Assembly (NCBI GenBank): GCA_018398765.1
Contig: JAHBMJ010004345.1
Location: 24,704-67,203, forward strand
Direction of reading: 5' to 3'
DNA from: Chromera velia
Taxonomy: Eukaryota; Sar; Chromeraceae
DNA: 42,500 nucleotides
This document shows, piece by piece, positions 12,102 through 23,125 of the stretch; within the stretch, counting starts at the first letter, position 1, and each line of letters begins with the position of its first letter. A program made the position numbers and the translations under genes. Under the pieces are notes generated by a model. That model was given only the letters and a program-made list of their open reading frames with translations. It searched no databases and was not told where the DNA came from.

Positions 12102-15100
12102 GGAGAGAGAGAAGAAAACCGTATTGAGGAATTCACGCCTGCTTCCCATGGCTCACTGTCTCATTCCCACCTTTCGCGTTTCCGTCCCCGTTATGTTCCC
12201 CTCCTGTTTTGAGATTTCCATGGCCCTCCCAACGAAGAAGAGCAGGACCCCGTCGACCTCTTCCCCTTCTCCTTCCAAGGGGATCCCCCCACTCGGCAGC
12301 AGCAGCTGGAAGATGTCTGTGAAATCCCAAGGATCCACTAACAGCGGCACGCACGACAGGATCACACCCCACTTCGGAAGCAGTGCCGCGCTCTCTCGAC
12401 GAAAAAGGGCCCGGAGCATTGGGCCGTCGCCCCGCGCCGCAGCGGCCGCCGCCGCATCCTCCGGGGACGACGACTGGAGCGTCTGCCACTCGAGGCCTAT
12501 CGAAAGGGGCTGCTGGCCGCCTGCCTTCTCTGCCCCTCCCAATCGACGACCGTCGACCTTATCTCCCCGGCGGCCGGTCACTGCTTCCGCTTGCGCAGTC
12601 AAGCCGCGACCCTCGCCCTCTACTGAGGGCGCCAAATCCTTCAAAGTCTCTATTTTGCACTGTACCGTCTCCAGCTGCAGAGAGAGGAAAAGGATACACG
12701 GATACAGTCTGAAACTAAAGTAGACGGATGTGTTAGCGCGGGAGCTTCATAAAGGAGCACTTAGGGAGAAACCTCCTCTGTACAATATTTTTCTGCGTCC
12801 TCTTTTCCGACAGGACATCTGGCGATTAGAAAGAGACGTCAAAGACGAGGTCTCAAGTACTGCCTGGATATTACTGGCCAGAAGATTACACGAGGGAGAG
12901 TATTGCGTTTATTGTCCGAAGAATAAGAAAGGAAAAAGAAAACTTCAATTGCTTTCTCTGCACCTGCCTGCCTGTCTGCCTGCCTGTCTGCCTGCCTGAC
13001 CTTTTTCTGGAGTCCACTCAATGTCGTGCTCTCTCTCTCCCCCAACGATGACTGAAGACTTCTCTTCACAAGCCCCGACGCGTGCAACACTACAGCCTCC
13101 AGCAACAGCACTAAGTCCCCTCTCGTTCCCTTGGGAAGGCTCAAAGTCTCACTTCCCACCGGCTGGAGGGAAGGAGACGGGAGACCCCGAATTTTCCGAA
13201 AAAAACCAGCAAGCCCTGTACCAACACGTTTCCGACAACAAACAAGACCAGTCAGACGAGAAAAAAGTGAATCAACTTCTTTTGGCTCTACCCTTCCACC
13301 CCCCCCCTCTTGTTCCCCTTCCCTCTTCGTCTTTTCCCTTCCCCCCATCGACGGACGATTCCGAATGCGAAGAGGGCTCCCTGACTGCCCCCTCGTCTTT
13401 TCTTTCCCCACCTCAGCACTTCTGCTTGCGCTATTATTAGCAGTCCTCAGACGCGCACTGCGCAAAGGTAAAGTCAAAGAAGACGCGCTAGAGGCCCCAT
13501 GCACCCCCTCCTTCCCTCCTTCAACAGACGCTCCACCAAACCTGAGGCCCTTCAGGCTCCTCCCCCCCTCAGGCTCCTCGTCTGTGATCATGGAGGTGTC
13601 AGATTGCATCCCCACACCCTCAGTCTCCGACCGCGGAGGTTTCAAAGCCGACGACAACAGCACAGGAGGCCGTCTCATGACGCCCTCCGGACTTCCCCCC
13701 GGGTGGAGGCCCTCCCCTTCCCCCTGCCCCTCCCCCTCGAGAAACCCAACAGATGCAGAGGCAGAGGAGGAGGAAGCAGCTCTGAAGGGATCGAACCTCA
13801 GGGCCTCATTGGCAGAGAACTCGGGGTCCTCAATTTCGAAAAAGGTCTGCATCCACGCACTTGCACAAAAAGAAATCAATCAGAGAAAAGAAAAGAAAAG
13901 AAAAGGAAAACAGGCGAAAAGAACAACCATCAGCAGGACCAAAACAGACCAGGAGAAGGCAAAAAGACGGCCATCAGAGAGTAAGAAGTCACGCCCACAC
14001 GGAGGGAGCACTATGGCCAGAAATCTTTCGTTAGAAATTTCACCGTTGGCCAAGAAGCCAAGTTCACGACCGTCAAAGTCATTTAAAGGGGAGAGGAGGA
14101 AAGCAGACTGGGTCCCAAAGAAGTCAACCTTGAGAGAGGCTGGAATTAACAAAAGAAAGAAAGAACATCACGTCCTCCCGACGTACCGACCGACCTCGAA
14201 ATCCTGTCGGGAGACGAAAGAATTGGCAAAACCACAGCAGAAGAGAGCGCCTCGAGAGGTCCACACACTCTGCAAAGCCTGTTGTCTGAGAGAGAGGAGG
14301 TCTTCTTCTGACAACCAGGGGCTTCTCGGGTCAGTCGAACTGTCTGTCCCTCTAAACCCCCCCCCTTCTCCCTTTCCCTTCTTGGAATTGCGAAGAGACG
14401 CCAATGCCTCGTTCACGCTCCTCAGAGCTTCCCTCCCTTTGCCCCTCTTTGACAGCCAACGAACTCGTTGCTGAAAATTCAACAGACGAAGGCTGCACGT
14501 GCGAAAGCTGTAGACCTGCAAAAAGAAGGACGGAACAACACGGAAAGCGCAAGAGTTGAGATGAGGAAACAGCGTGGAAGAAGATAGGGAGGGAGTGGGT
14601 ATACATCGTTCCTGTCTTTTTCTCTTTTGTCCTTCCCTTTACTCCCCAGCTTGACGTTCTCTCCATCCAGGTGCATTCAGCGTGCCCGTTTGTTTGATAG
14701 ACTCACTGACGGACTTACCATAGGCGCCTCCTGTAATTCTCCCAAAGCCTTCTCCCCTTCAGGTCCTGAAGGCGTCCTCCCCCCCCCCACACTCTGAGGA
14801 GAGTTCGTCTCTTCCATTCCCCCCAAGGACGGGCTCCCCGTGTCGTCCTCTGATTTCTCTTTTTCGGACACTCGCACGGTCATCACAAACAGACCCTCTC
14901 GAAGGTCTCGAGAACCTAAATTCTTCGCGTCTCGCTGCGTCCCCGCACAGACGAAAACGTGTCCCGCAAAGAGAAGAGGGTGGGCACAAATCACAAGATG
15001 CGCACAGGAAGGACTGGCAGTAGGTCTTCGGGAGCCTGGGGAGGATTCTGTCGCTCTGTCCCACTCGAGTCGCAGAGGCAACAGGAGAGTAGAGCAGTCC

Positions 15101-18047
15101 AGCCCCTCCTCTCCAGACAGTTGTTTGCACAGAGCAGTTGCCATGTTAAAAGAGGCTGAGGAACTGACAAGCCGAAGAAGTTTATCTCTCACTGCGCCCT
15201 TGCGGTCCAGAGTCACCGCGTCTGGGTGGGGACCGACCACCAGCACAAGGGAGTTTGCGTCCGGGCAGTGGGCGTACCGTAAAGCGCTGCGTAAGGGGAT
15301 TCAAACATCAAAGAATAAAAGAATGAAACTGCTTCGGGGACGCTGCTGCACCGCTGAAGCATCACCTTGAGTCTGCGTCAGAAGCATACCCGACAGGCTC
15401 GCCAACACCAAGGAGAAGAGACACAGAAGAGAAAGGACGTCGATCATAATCACTCAAGCATGACACAGCGAAAGGCAAGGACCGACAGCACGGGCAAGCC
15501 GACGAATCGATCAATAAAAGGAATTACTCAAAAGCGGAATAGTCCAGCTTGATACTACGTTTTGTTTTGTGACCAGAGCATCGATCTATCGATCAATCAA
15601 TCAATCAATGAATCGACAGACAGAGAGACGGACCGACCTAGTTCCTCTGGCAAGTGCCCGCGTCTCTTCTGCGTCCAGCCCATCCTCTGCCGAGACCTCC
15701 AACGGCCGCGCCCTCCAGTGGGAAGACACCGTGCGGGCCTTGCAGATTAATTTCCCGACATACTCAGGAGTGCAAAACAACAGCGGTCGAATTGCTGCAA
15801 GCAAACAAAGGGCACAGACATGCAGACACACAGAGAGACAGAGAGAGACGGAGACAGACAGACCGACAGACAGACAGACAGGCAGGCGTTCTGACTTTCT
15901 GATTTCCTCAGTAGAGACAGGCGACTTGTACGTCTTTCTGGATAGAAAGAAATAAACGGACAGACTGCCTGAATTCCTTCTTTTTTGCGGGAAGACCAGA
16001 AGGCAGCCAGACAAGACCACCATCCATCCAAAATGGAATCACAGGAAGACACACACAAAGCAAAAAGCAACCGACAGACCGAGATGACCAAAGTCCCGAG
16101 GTCCCTCAACACTGCTGTCCCACTCCCCTCGGAACAAAACGAGAGTCCCGTCGCGCAGCCCCACAGCAAAAAGAGAACAGTCGGGTGCCACCCCGAAAGC
16201 AGCCACAGCCGAATCACCCTCCTCTTGCTGCCACCCTGAAGCCCCCCCTGCCCCCTTTCCCTTCCCCCCCTTGCCCATTTCCGGCCGTCGAGCCGCGTGC
16301 CTCTCCACCTTCGGGAGGCTCCTCAATCCAGAGTCGAAAGAAAGGACGGGCGCAGGAAGGGGCTGCACCCAGAGGCATACTTCCAGGCTGTCAGGGTCTA
16401 CCCCTGCACGCACACATTGGGGCATGAGAATCGTCAGGGTGAATCTTTCTTTGTCTGTATGCAAGACCCACAGAACTCTGGGAAGTCAAGGAGGCACTGT
16501 TCTTGTGCGCATGCAGAGAGAAAATCCCTACGCACAAGCGATGGAATGCCAGAAAGAGAGGGCTTGTAAGGAGCCATGCAAAGCATCTTGCACCTGAGAC
16601 TAGAAAAGGTTCATCTAAACCGCTCAAACAAAGAGACAACCGGCAGACAGGCAGATAGACTATATGGTTTCTTTCCCTGACAGACATACGGACAGACAGA
16701 CACACACACACACACACACACACAAACAGACAGGCAGACGGACGGACGGACCTCCCATCACGAGTGCCTTCATGGGAACGCACAGAGAGCTCATGGCACC
16801 GAAGGGGAGCTGCGGCATGCCCAGACGCCACTCGTTCACAAACACAGAGTCCACAATATAGGGCACGGCCCCCCACAGCGACTTCACCGTGCCGCCCTCA
16901 CTGCTCACTGACGACCCCCCTGCCCTGCGAGATGCGCTGGTGCCTTTGCTGTCGAGATCTAGGGCGAAATCTCCTAGAGCAAACCGGAGCAGGACGCCTG
17001 GCTGAAAGACGAAATACATGAAGGTGGAAGAGGCGGCGTTCTGCGTTCTGTTCACGGGGATGGACAGACGGTTGTTCGATGCTGCCACAGATGTGCCTGG
17101 CGTCTCGCCCCCCCCTCCCCCCATCTTGCCCAGGTTGAAATGTGAGGGCATCGGGGGGGGTGCAGCCAGGTGGCATGAGTGGAACCTGGAACCCCACTCC
17201 GGGGAGATTACGAAGAGGTCCTGCACTGTCACCCTGCAGAGACCCGGAGACGAGGGCGAGGACGGCTGAGGGCCCCCTCTGGTCGCCTCCCCCGAGGCTA
17301 CTGGGGTCTGGAGGGACGTGAGGGTGACGGGTGAGTGCCTGATCACGTAGATGATCGCCGGTTGGAGGACCACGATGAGGAGACGGAGCTCAGGCATGCA
17401 CAGGGCGTGCAGAACCGGGCGGGGAACTGCATTCAATGCAGAACAGCCTCACAGGCAGGAGTGGACAGGAAAAGGCGAGGTGACAGCAGTGTGACGAGCA
17501 TGATGCGAGGAGGGCATGTATAGAAGAAGGGTGTATGCAGAGAGCCCCCGTGCCCAGACAACAGTTCTGTCCATATGACTTACAGGGAAAGCGCCGCACT
17601 GCTCCACCGATGTTCACCCAAACTTTTTTCCCATGCCAACTCGTTCGGGTGCTTCTATAGTCGCAAAATCCCGACTGGTCGTTTTCCTCGTCATCTGCAG
17701 CAATCACAAAAAAGAGAGAGGGGGGTTGAGGCTACAGGGTGATTGACAGACTGCACATGACTCGTTTGTCCACTCACCCCCGTCGCCTTTGCAGAGACTG
17801 CTCCAGCAGGAGATATCCTCCTTTTTTTTTACGGGAACGGAAAACAGCTCCCGCTTTTGCGTCACTCGCAACCACTGCATGACTGGGACCTGGTCCGATC
17901 GGTCAACCACGACCCTGAGAGAAGAGCAGGGAAATCACCTCTCGATCGACCTGACTTTCCTCTTCTCAGTCACGACCCGGCCGTCTCGATCGGTTCCTCC
18001 ACCGTACGACAACACAGAAAATAGATGGAGATCACGGCTCCTGACAT
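3513..18047 (-). CDS. NBAS-like: NBAS/MIP2-like Sec39-domain vesicle-tethering protein (multi-exon)
   Basis: Probable exons in order: 18047-17977 (candidate first), 17914-17778, 17694-17584, 17426-16752, 16454-16080, 15794-15638, 15286-14719, 14515-14195, 13846-13001, 12674-12171, 11853-11354, 11086 to about 10.9 kb, 10240-10197, 9947-9544, 8969-8501, 8187-4516, 4202 to about 3513. Phases agree at the junctions I could test. The product is about 3,250 residues against 2,371 in human NBAS, the excess being low-complexity inserts. NBAS (plant MIP2) pairs with ZW10/RINT1 in the Dsl1/NRZ complex, which tethers Golgi-derived vesicles at the ER. The order propeller, helical linker, Sec39 solenoid fits. 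VPS8 and VPS11 were considered for the N-terminus but fit the C-terminus worse. The last exon and 3' end are uncertain, as is an extra open stretch at 14150-13960. Confidence 0.6.
4516..12674 (-). other. Sec39 solenoid region of the NBAS-like gene
   Basis: Three blocks align by eye with human NBAS in the right order. Exon 12674-12171 has MLRALFRRESAALLPKWGVI then LLVDPWDFTDIFQLLLP, like the NBAS stretch about an LF..H.. SDLLPHRLAIL repeat. Exon 9947-9544 ends with LQTRLDVLDRHLAATEQLL, like NBAS LHDMVDQLEQILSVSELL. The giant exon 8187-4516 (1,224 codons) has KARLLKVAGTHLSRMCLSLS followed by GVPLDPVRFLSDSEYQNL, like NBAS around ILPLQVRLCPDRISLI. It also has an acidic DGWGDFGDLELSD patch and SAFWEMWTRTLSLLR, recalling plant MIP2 (WxxF-type acidic patch followed by HPLHxCWxEI). 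Acidic, Gly- and Ser-rich inserts separate the blocks. Confidence 0.6.
12059..12099. repeat. (CA)n microsatellite
   Basis: An uninterrupted CA dinucleotide run lying in the NBAS-like intron between the exons 12674-12171 and 11853-11354. Similar CA or GT runs occur at 3307-3330, 16700-16723, 26896-26957 (imperfect), 28973-28999 and 41375-41413, mostly in introns or intergenic sequence. Confidence 0.9.
14195..17914 (-). other. N-terminal beta-propeller region of the NBAS-like gene
   Basis: Exons here encode repeated beta-strand blades: LRLLIVVLQPAIIYVIRHSP, LCRVTVQDLFVISPEW, VAPDCSLFAVGLRDGTLVLF, IRPLLFCTPEYVGKLI and ANSLVLVVGPHPDAVTLD. The pattern of a conserved core followed by 'AVGLRDGTLVLFRG' is typical of propellers in tethering and coat proteins. 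Exon 14515-14195 gives the propeller-to-solenoid switch (QQRVRWLSKRGKGREALRSV), which matches in style the NBAS segment where helical repeats begin. Gly/Ser-rich loops interrupt the blades. WD40 repeats are degenerate, as in known NBAS N-terminal domains. Confidence 0.55.
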
Positions 18048-18493
18048 TGCCTTTCCAAATCGATTGTCAGTGAGCCGCGGTGGAAGGATCGAAGGCTTCT
18101 CTCTGTCTGTACATCAGTTATATGATCCCAGCAGAATTTCGTACTGGCACTTTTTCCTACGTTCACTCTCCCACTTCATGCGATCATGCATCGGGAGGCA
18201 CCATGGAGGCACCGCGTGGCCCGCGCCGCCGCAAAACAGCTATATAGGATTATATAGGCGAAGCTCGGCATGGCTCTGCATGCATGAGATTCAACAGCTA
18301 GTAACAAAAAGCTCACTGCATGCATCGTCTGTCTTCTGGTACCTGGAGCAAGATAAAGGTCACAGAGCTGTGCAGTGACAGCAATGAGCTGCACGTTTCT
18401 TTATGGTTGAGCTTGTGAGGCGCATGTGAGGAAGTTGTTTCCTGCCTTTTGCGTGTTCGAAACGACGGAGGACGATCAAAGGCCTTGTGCAGA
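18048..18493. promoter_or_regulatory. shared head-to-head promoter region
   Basis: About 446 bases separate the candidate first ATG of the NBAS-like gene (-) from the ATG of the channel gene (+). A TATA-like pair of motifs (CTATATAGGATTATATAGG) lies at 18239-18257. On the plus side, CTTGTGCAG ends one base before the ATG at 18494, so a 5' leader intron or spliced-leader acceptor is possible. No other gene is seen here. Confidence 0.45.
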
Positions 18494-19849
18494 ATGACGG
18501 ATGTGTCCTCTCCGACGTGCGTTCCAGGAGAAACGGCTGCAGACCCCTCCAAGAGATCGATGACCTCTTCGGATTTTTGGTTTCTTCTTAGAGGACCTCA
18601 CAGGGCAGAGAACACAGGGTCCCTTGCAATGGATCCCAAGAGAAGAGACAGCCGATTCTTGAAAGGAGACGCCATGCAAACGTCTACCTTTAGCTTGAGG
18701 ACGAGGAGGGGGCTCAGTGAGTGTGTGCAGTCACGGTCATGGGAGATTTTGATGTCGGTGATTATTTTTGCCAACATTGTTTTCATCACAGTGGCTGTTG
18801 ACAACAACTGGCAAGGAGGCCCGTATGAGCGCATAGAGTTCATGATCTTTCTTCCTATCTTCTCTCTTGAAATCCTTTTCAGAGCCGCTGTTCAAGGACG
18901 GGCGTATTTCCGTGATGGCTGGAACTGGTGTGACATCGTGTTTACTGGACTGATGTGGGCGGATTTGGCACTGCACTTGACCCAGCCCCGGGAGTTGCCG
19001 CCTCTGCTCGCTACTGTTCAGGGGTTTCGTATGGTGCGCATCCTTCGATTCTTTCGTTTGTTTAAGAACGATGCAAACATGCGCACATTCATGGAAGGCG
19101 TGCTCAAAGTTCTATGCTCCATGCTATGGAGTTTGACCTTCCTCTTTGGTCTCATGTTCGTGGGAGGGGTGATCTGCAAGCAAATCTTTATGGACTGTCT
19201 TCAAAATTGCGCCGGGGTTGAGGGTGTTGCAGATTCTGATGCGTGCATTGGTATGCCCGAGAACGAGTGTGAAGATATCGACATACATTTCGGTTCAGTC
19301 TTGAAGAGTATGTTTACACTTTTCCAGATAGTCACGCTTGACGGTTGGGCCAGTGAAGTGGCACGACCTGCTGAGAATGCGGTACCTTATTCCCAACTCT
19401 TTTTTGTGATTTTTGTTATTGTTGCTCCATTCGGCATGCTGAATATTCTTGTGGCGGGTGTATGCCAGGCAACAGCCGATGTCGTGAGGGCGAGGGAAGA
19501 GCAGAAGAAAGAGGAGGTAAAGAAGCAGCGGGAAAGAAAAATGATCGAGAGACTGCTGACAGACAACGGAAGCCGTTGGACTGTCACGAAGGAAGAAGCA
19601 CTTGAGGTTTTGAGTAGAGAGATCTTTCAGTTGACTTTAGAGCGATTCGGCTTTTCCCGTCGGGCGATGGCGAAGCTTCCAGTGATGGTGGAGGCTCTGT
19701 TCTCAAGATCCGGGGCAGACTCTCTTGACGCTCTGGAAGTTATCGACTGTGTGAGTGCGGCAATGAACGAGTCGAAGGGTCCGAGGAGGGAGGTGGACCT
19801 GATTGATCTCTACATGGAGGTCTGTCGACGTTATGTCTCTCTCTCTGTC

Positions 19850-19919
<70 letters not shown>

Positions 19920-20903
19920 TGTGTCTTGTGCGCATGTTTGTAAGTACGTTTTTTGTATGCGCTGAGTATCTAGATACAGAAATCAGTCCTCAAAGAATCA
20001 CTACATGAAGGAAGGACTTCCTGCCGTGTTGTCTCTCACTGCGGTTTTCTACTTTTCATGCTGCGTACATGTGTATCTCAGTGTGTGTGTCTGTTGGGTG
20101 GGCGCCATCTCTGCTTGTTCAGGTCAGGTTCTTTTTCCTGTCAGTAGCCGTCTCTTTTAGGATACTGTAGCATCCCTCTCCACTTTTCCCTTCCTTCCTG
20201 TGTTCCTTTTTCTGGTGTGCAGGTTGAGTGTCTCTCTCGGTCTGTCAGCGTGATTCAAAAGGGAATGTTAGGAACCTGCGAAAGCAGGCCTCTGCCCCAG
20301 GAGAAAAGAACGGGGGCAAACGCAAAGAGAAGTAACAGTTTGTTGTCTCTGCACTCCATGGCTTTTGCCGATACGGCTGCTGCGGATTTAGCGAGGTCCT
20401 CTGGCAGCAGCGCGCCCTCATGCCGGGCTCAAAAGTGGTGGGGAGACGGCGGGAAGCAGCCTGGGGGCACGGAGGGATCGGACAATGCGGGAGACCAGCA
20501 ACGCACAGGAAGAGAGGCAGACCCAGTTGTGGGCGGGAGTCTGCGTGGAGGCTTGAGTCACGAGTTAATCAGAGGGAGGACAGGCCCGAGACCACCTGGG
20601 GGGTCCTCAGCAGCAGATGCAGATGCATCATCTAAGGGTTTTGAAACGAGGCTAGCCGATCATGCCTCAGACGAGGTCCTCTATCCCAACGGCGCAAGGC
20701 TGCGCGGCTCTGCCTTTCCAGGACCAGGGTCCCCCCGATCGAAAGAGCGCGAGGGAGTAGAAGTAGGGGCTCAGAGGGCGGGTTTCAGAGAGGAGACAAG
20801 GGGACCGTGGGGTAGCACGGAAGCCTTGTTGAGTGAGGAGGAAGTGGCAAAGGAGCTCAGTTTTGAGGAGCTTCAAGAAGAAGAAGACCAGGGTGGGAAG
20901 TAA
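18494..20903 (+). CDS. single-domain voltage-gated cation channel, BacNav-like
   Basis: Two exons, 18494-19819 and 20223-20903, join in phase 0 (LYME then VECL), giving 668 residues. Six transmembrane helices form one domain, so four subunits must assemble. S1 begins near residue 85. S4 carries R179, R182, R185, R188 and K191 at three-residue spacing (FRMVRILRFFRLFK), a working voltage sensor pattern. The pore has TLFQIVTLDGWASEVARP (T281 to W285), very close to bacterial NaChBac TLFQVMTLESWAS but with TLDGW for TLESW. S6 (FFVIFVIVAPFGMLNILVAG) is followed by a charged coiled coil (EEQKKEEVKKQRERKMIERL), then a soluble domain and a Gly/Ser/Glu-rich tail. A Cys-containing extracellular turret precedes the pore helix. 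EukCat-type single-domain channels of protists are the closest known class. Na+ or Ca2+ selectivity cannot be read from sequence. Start: first ATG after an in-frame stop at 18416. Confidence 0.88.
19850..19917. repeat. (GT)n microsatellite in the channel intron
   Basis: GT repeats with a short central GA run, starting about 30 bases after the donor at 19820. The intron runs to 20222. Reading through it would add only a few residues of Val/Cys repeat before a stop, which supports the intron call. Confidence 0.85.
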
Positions 20904-22022
20904 GGCATAGAAGGCGGAATCAGTTATATTTAGAGAGAGAAAATGGAGGGGAGGTGGATGATGGTCCGGGTGGATCCCTACCTTCATTAATTCTTTTTTT
21001 TCTTACTAGCTCTTTTAACTGCTTCACTTCGGTTTCAAATTGTGTGTGCATCGTCTGATTGTGTGTCGAAATTTACAGTTCTGAATGAGTGTTTGTTTGT
21101 GCGGAGATTAGCGAATGGAAATTTGTTCAGGTTGGGAGCCGCCCTCCAATTTTGAGTGAGATGGTGTTCCGATGAGATGGACAGCTAGAGAGACAGATTG
21201 GGCGACCCCGTGCTCAACAAGGTACGTGGATGTATGACTGTTGCATCGTGTGCATGGTGTGTGGTGTTACTGTTTCTGCGAGTGGGGGGATGAGACAGCC
21301 TGTGCCGCCCTTTCCGTATGATCGACCAGCAATGAAAAAAACTCGCAAAGGCTTTTTTCTCTAGTTTTTTCTTTTCCTTAATCATGCAGAAATGTGGCTG
21401 ATCGACAAATCAATTGATTCACTTCTGACAGCTGCATGATCATTGCCACTGATTGCTTGTTCGACTCTTCACCAAGTCCAGGGATTATTCGTGCCCCTTA
21501 TCAAATTGACCGCGTGCCTGCTTTTCTCGATCTCACTAGATCAGCACTGTGCCACTGACTTGAATCAGTTTTGTGAGTGCATGAATATAGCCTTAGTACG
21601 GCCGGAAGGTAACGGCCGAAGCTAGGCGAAAGCGGGATTTTAAAAGAGAAAAAAAGCCTGGGAAAAGGCTGGGAGGCTTCAGTATAGCCGTAGCAGTATT
21701 AAAACTATAAGCACTAGTAATATAACAGTAGAAGCTCCGATCATTGCGACGATCAGAGTTATAATCTACGTGACGATAAATCATTAATCTTTATATCTAA
21801 TATCTTCATCATTCTCATGACCATATAATCTAATTTGATGATAGAAAAAAACTGAAAAAAAATTATAGCTAGCAAGAAAATGAAGAACAAATTTTAAACT
21901 ATAGCTCACTCTATGCATACTACATATATAGAGATCGTATTACTATCGTCCAGACCCCGTAGTAGGCCATTATAAGAGGTCGTTCCCCGGGACTATAATT
22001 CAAAAGTTTAAATACATTCATG

Positions 22023-22406
22023 TCTAGGCGTGGTCTTTAGTTAGTTAGTTTAGTTTATGATCTCATGGAGAACTAACTAACTAACTAAAATAATTAAACA
22101 GACAGTGGACACTAAGATGTCACCAGCGTTTATAGCCGCGCCCTCTAGCCGCGCCCCCCCTTACCCCCCCTTACTAAGTAATGGCAAGCATCGCAACTTG
22201 ATCAAACCTTTTTTAGTTTAAGACTAACCGGGCCTCACGTGGCTTAACTTCGGAGTTCAGATAGGATCCGGTCTAGTTCCATGTAGCTGAACTACAAACC
22301 ACATTACAGTACCACTAGTTTAGTTCACAATTTAGTTAGTTAGTTTAGTTTCACAGGAAAATGTGAATTAACTAAAGAACTAAACTAACTAAAGACCACG
22401 CCTAGA
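22023..22406. mobile_element. MITE-like inverted-repeat element
   Basis: The left end begins TCTAGGCGTGGTCTTTAGTT and the right end is its exact reverse complement; the perfect terminal inverted repeat is 24 bases (22023-22046 and 22383-22406). If the outer TA pairs (22025-22026 and 22403-22404) are target duplications, the element is a TA-flanked, Tc1/mariner-style MITE. Just inside each end is a second hairpin made of TTAGTTAG/CTAACTAA repeats (22036-22088 and about 22330-22393). There is no transposase frame, so it would move only with help in trans. The core holds a 5S rRNA-like segment. Confidence 0.7.
22219..22300 (-). pseudogene. 5S rRNA-derived segment inside the MITE
   Basis: Read on the minus strand, the segment contains ACCGGATCCTATCTGAACTC followed by CGAAGTTAAGCC and, a little further on, AGGCCCGGTTAGT. 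These match in order the conserved middle of eukaryotic 5S rRNA (helix II/III and box A region, the usual form being ACCGGATCCCATC..GAACTCCGAAGTTAAGC..GGTTAGT). The expected 3' part (GGATGGGAGACC-like) is missing and replaced by AT-rich sequence, so this is not an intact 5S gene. It may be a 5S-derived SINE relic or a captured fragment. Confidence 0.6.
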
Positions 22407-23125
22407 TCCATGTTTGTCAGCCATTGCAATGGGTTTAAAGTGCAAGGAAAGAAATGCATGTGTCATAGTGAGATATGTCGGTGCATGTATGCGTGCATGG
22501 TCACAGTGTTGAGTAATGTGCATGAATATATGCCTGCAGTGGTGCAAAGCGGACATGAGATAACTGGTACGCAGATCTAAGGCTCCGGCCGTGAACATAA
22601 TGTAATCCTGCCAGTGTAATCCCTAGTACGTATAATCAAAAACCGCAACTGAAAACTAGTTGTTAGTGTCTAAAATACTGCAATGTTATAGCCGCCGGAG
22701 TGAATAGCTCACAGATATGTACACACTCAGAATGTCACGCTGCCAGTGCTTTAGGGCTTTTACCCCAAACACAATATACTCCTAATCCTAATCTTAATCC
22801 TAATATAATCCTGTAGCATTATACGCTCTGCGGTCCACTGTAGGCACACAATGCCGTGCATACATGCTACTTAACATGCTATCAGCTTAGTTCCAGGCCT
22901 TAAACAAAAAATATTTAACTAGATATTTAAAAATATAGTGAAAAACTTTTAGAATTTAGATTTATTTAACCGTCCGTTAAATTAACTTGGCCTTAAATCA
23001 TTATTCGCCTTCTAGCTATAAAGTAACTCGGAGTCGAGTTCGTCTATTCATTGTAGTAATACAAGTGAGTACAAGAGACTGCGTGCGCTTTGCATGCCGA
23101 AATGAAGAAGAAATGAGAAGTTCCT

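Larger units (their letters stand above)
20904..23125. other. long AT-rich convergent intergenic region
   Basis: This separates the 3' ends of the channel gene (+) and the sugar porter gene (-). The first 500 bases are mixed composition with no open frame of note. From about 21640 to 23000 the sequence is AT-rich, with TAGTTAG-type repeats, a small hairpin around 21599-21620 (CGGCCG ... CGGCCG) and repeated CCTAATC-like units at 22780-22812. It contains the inverted-repeat element at 22023-22406. No protein gene or tRNA was found. Confidence 0.65.

Noticed and set aside
13960-14150. Extra NBAS-like exon (reads SLKVDFFGTQSAFLLSPLND)
   Set aside because: The frame looks protein-like, but its only clear acceptor has the wrong phase for the flanking exons, which join directly in phase 0.
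14195-17914. VPS8 or VPS11 as identity of the large minus-strand gene
   Set aside because: The propeller-to-helix junction resembles VPS8, but there is no C-terminal RING and the Sec39-like blocks downstream follow NBAS order.
22219-22300. Functional 5S rRNA gene
   Set aside because: Only the middle third is conserved; the 3' half and closing stem are absent, and it sits inside an inverted-repeat element.
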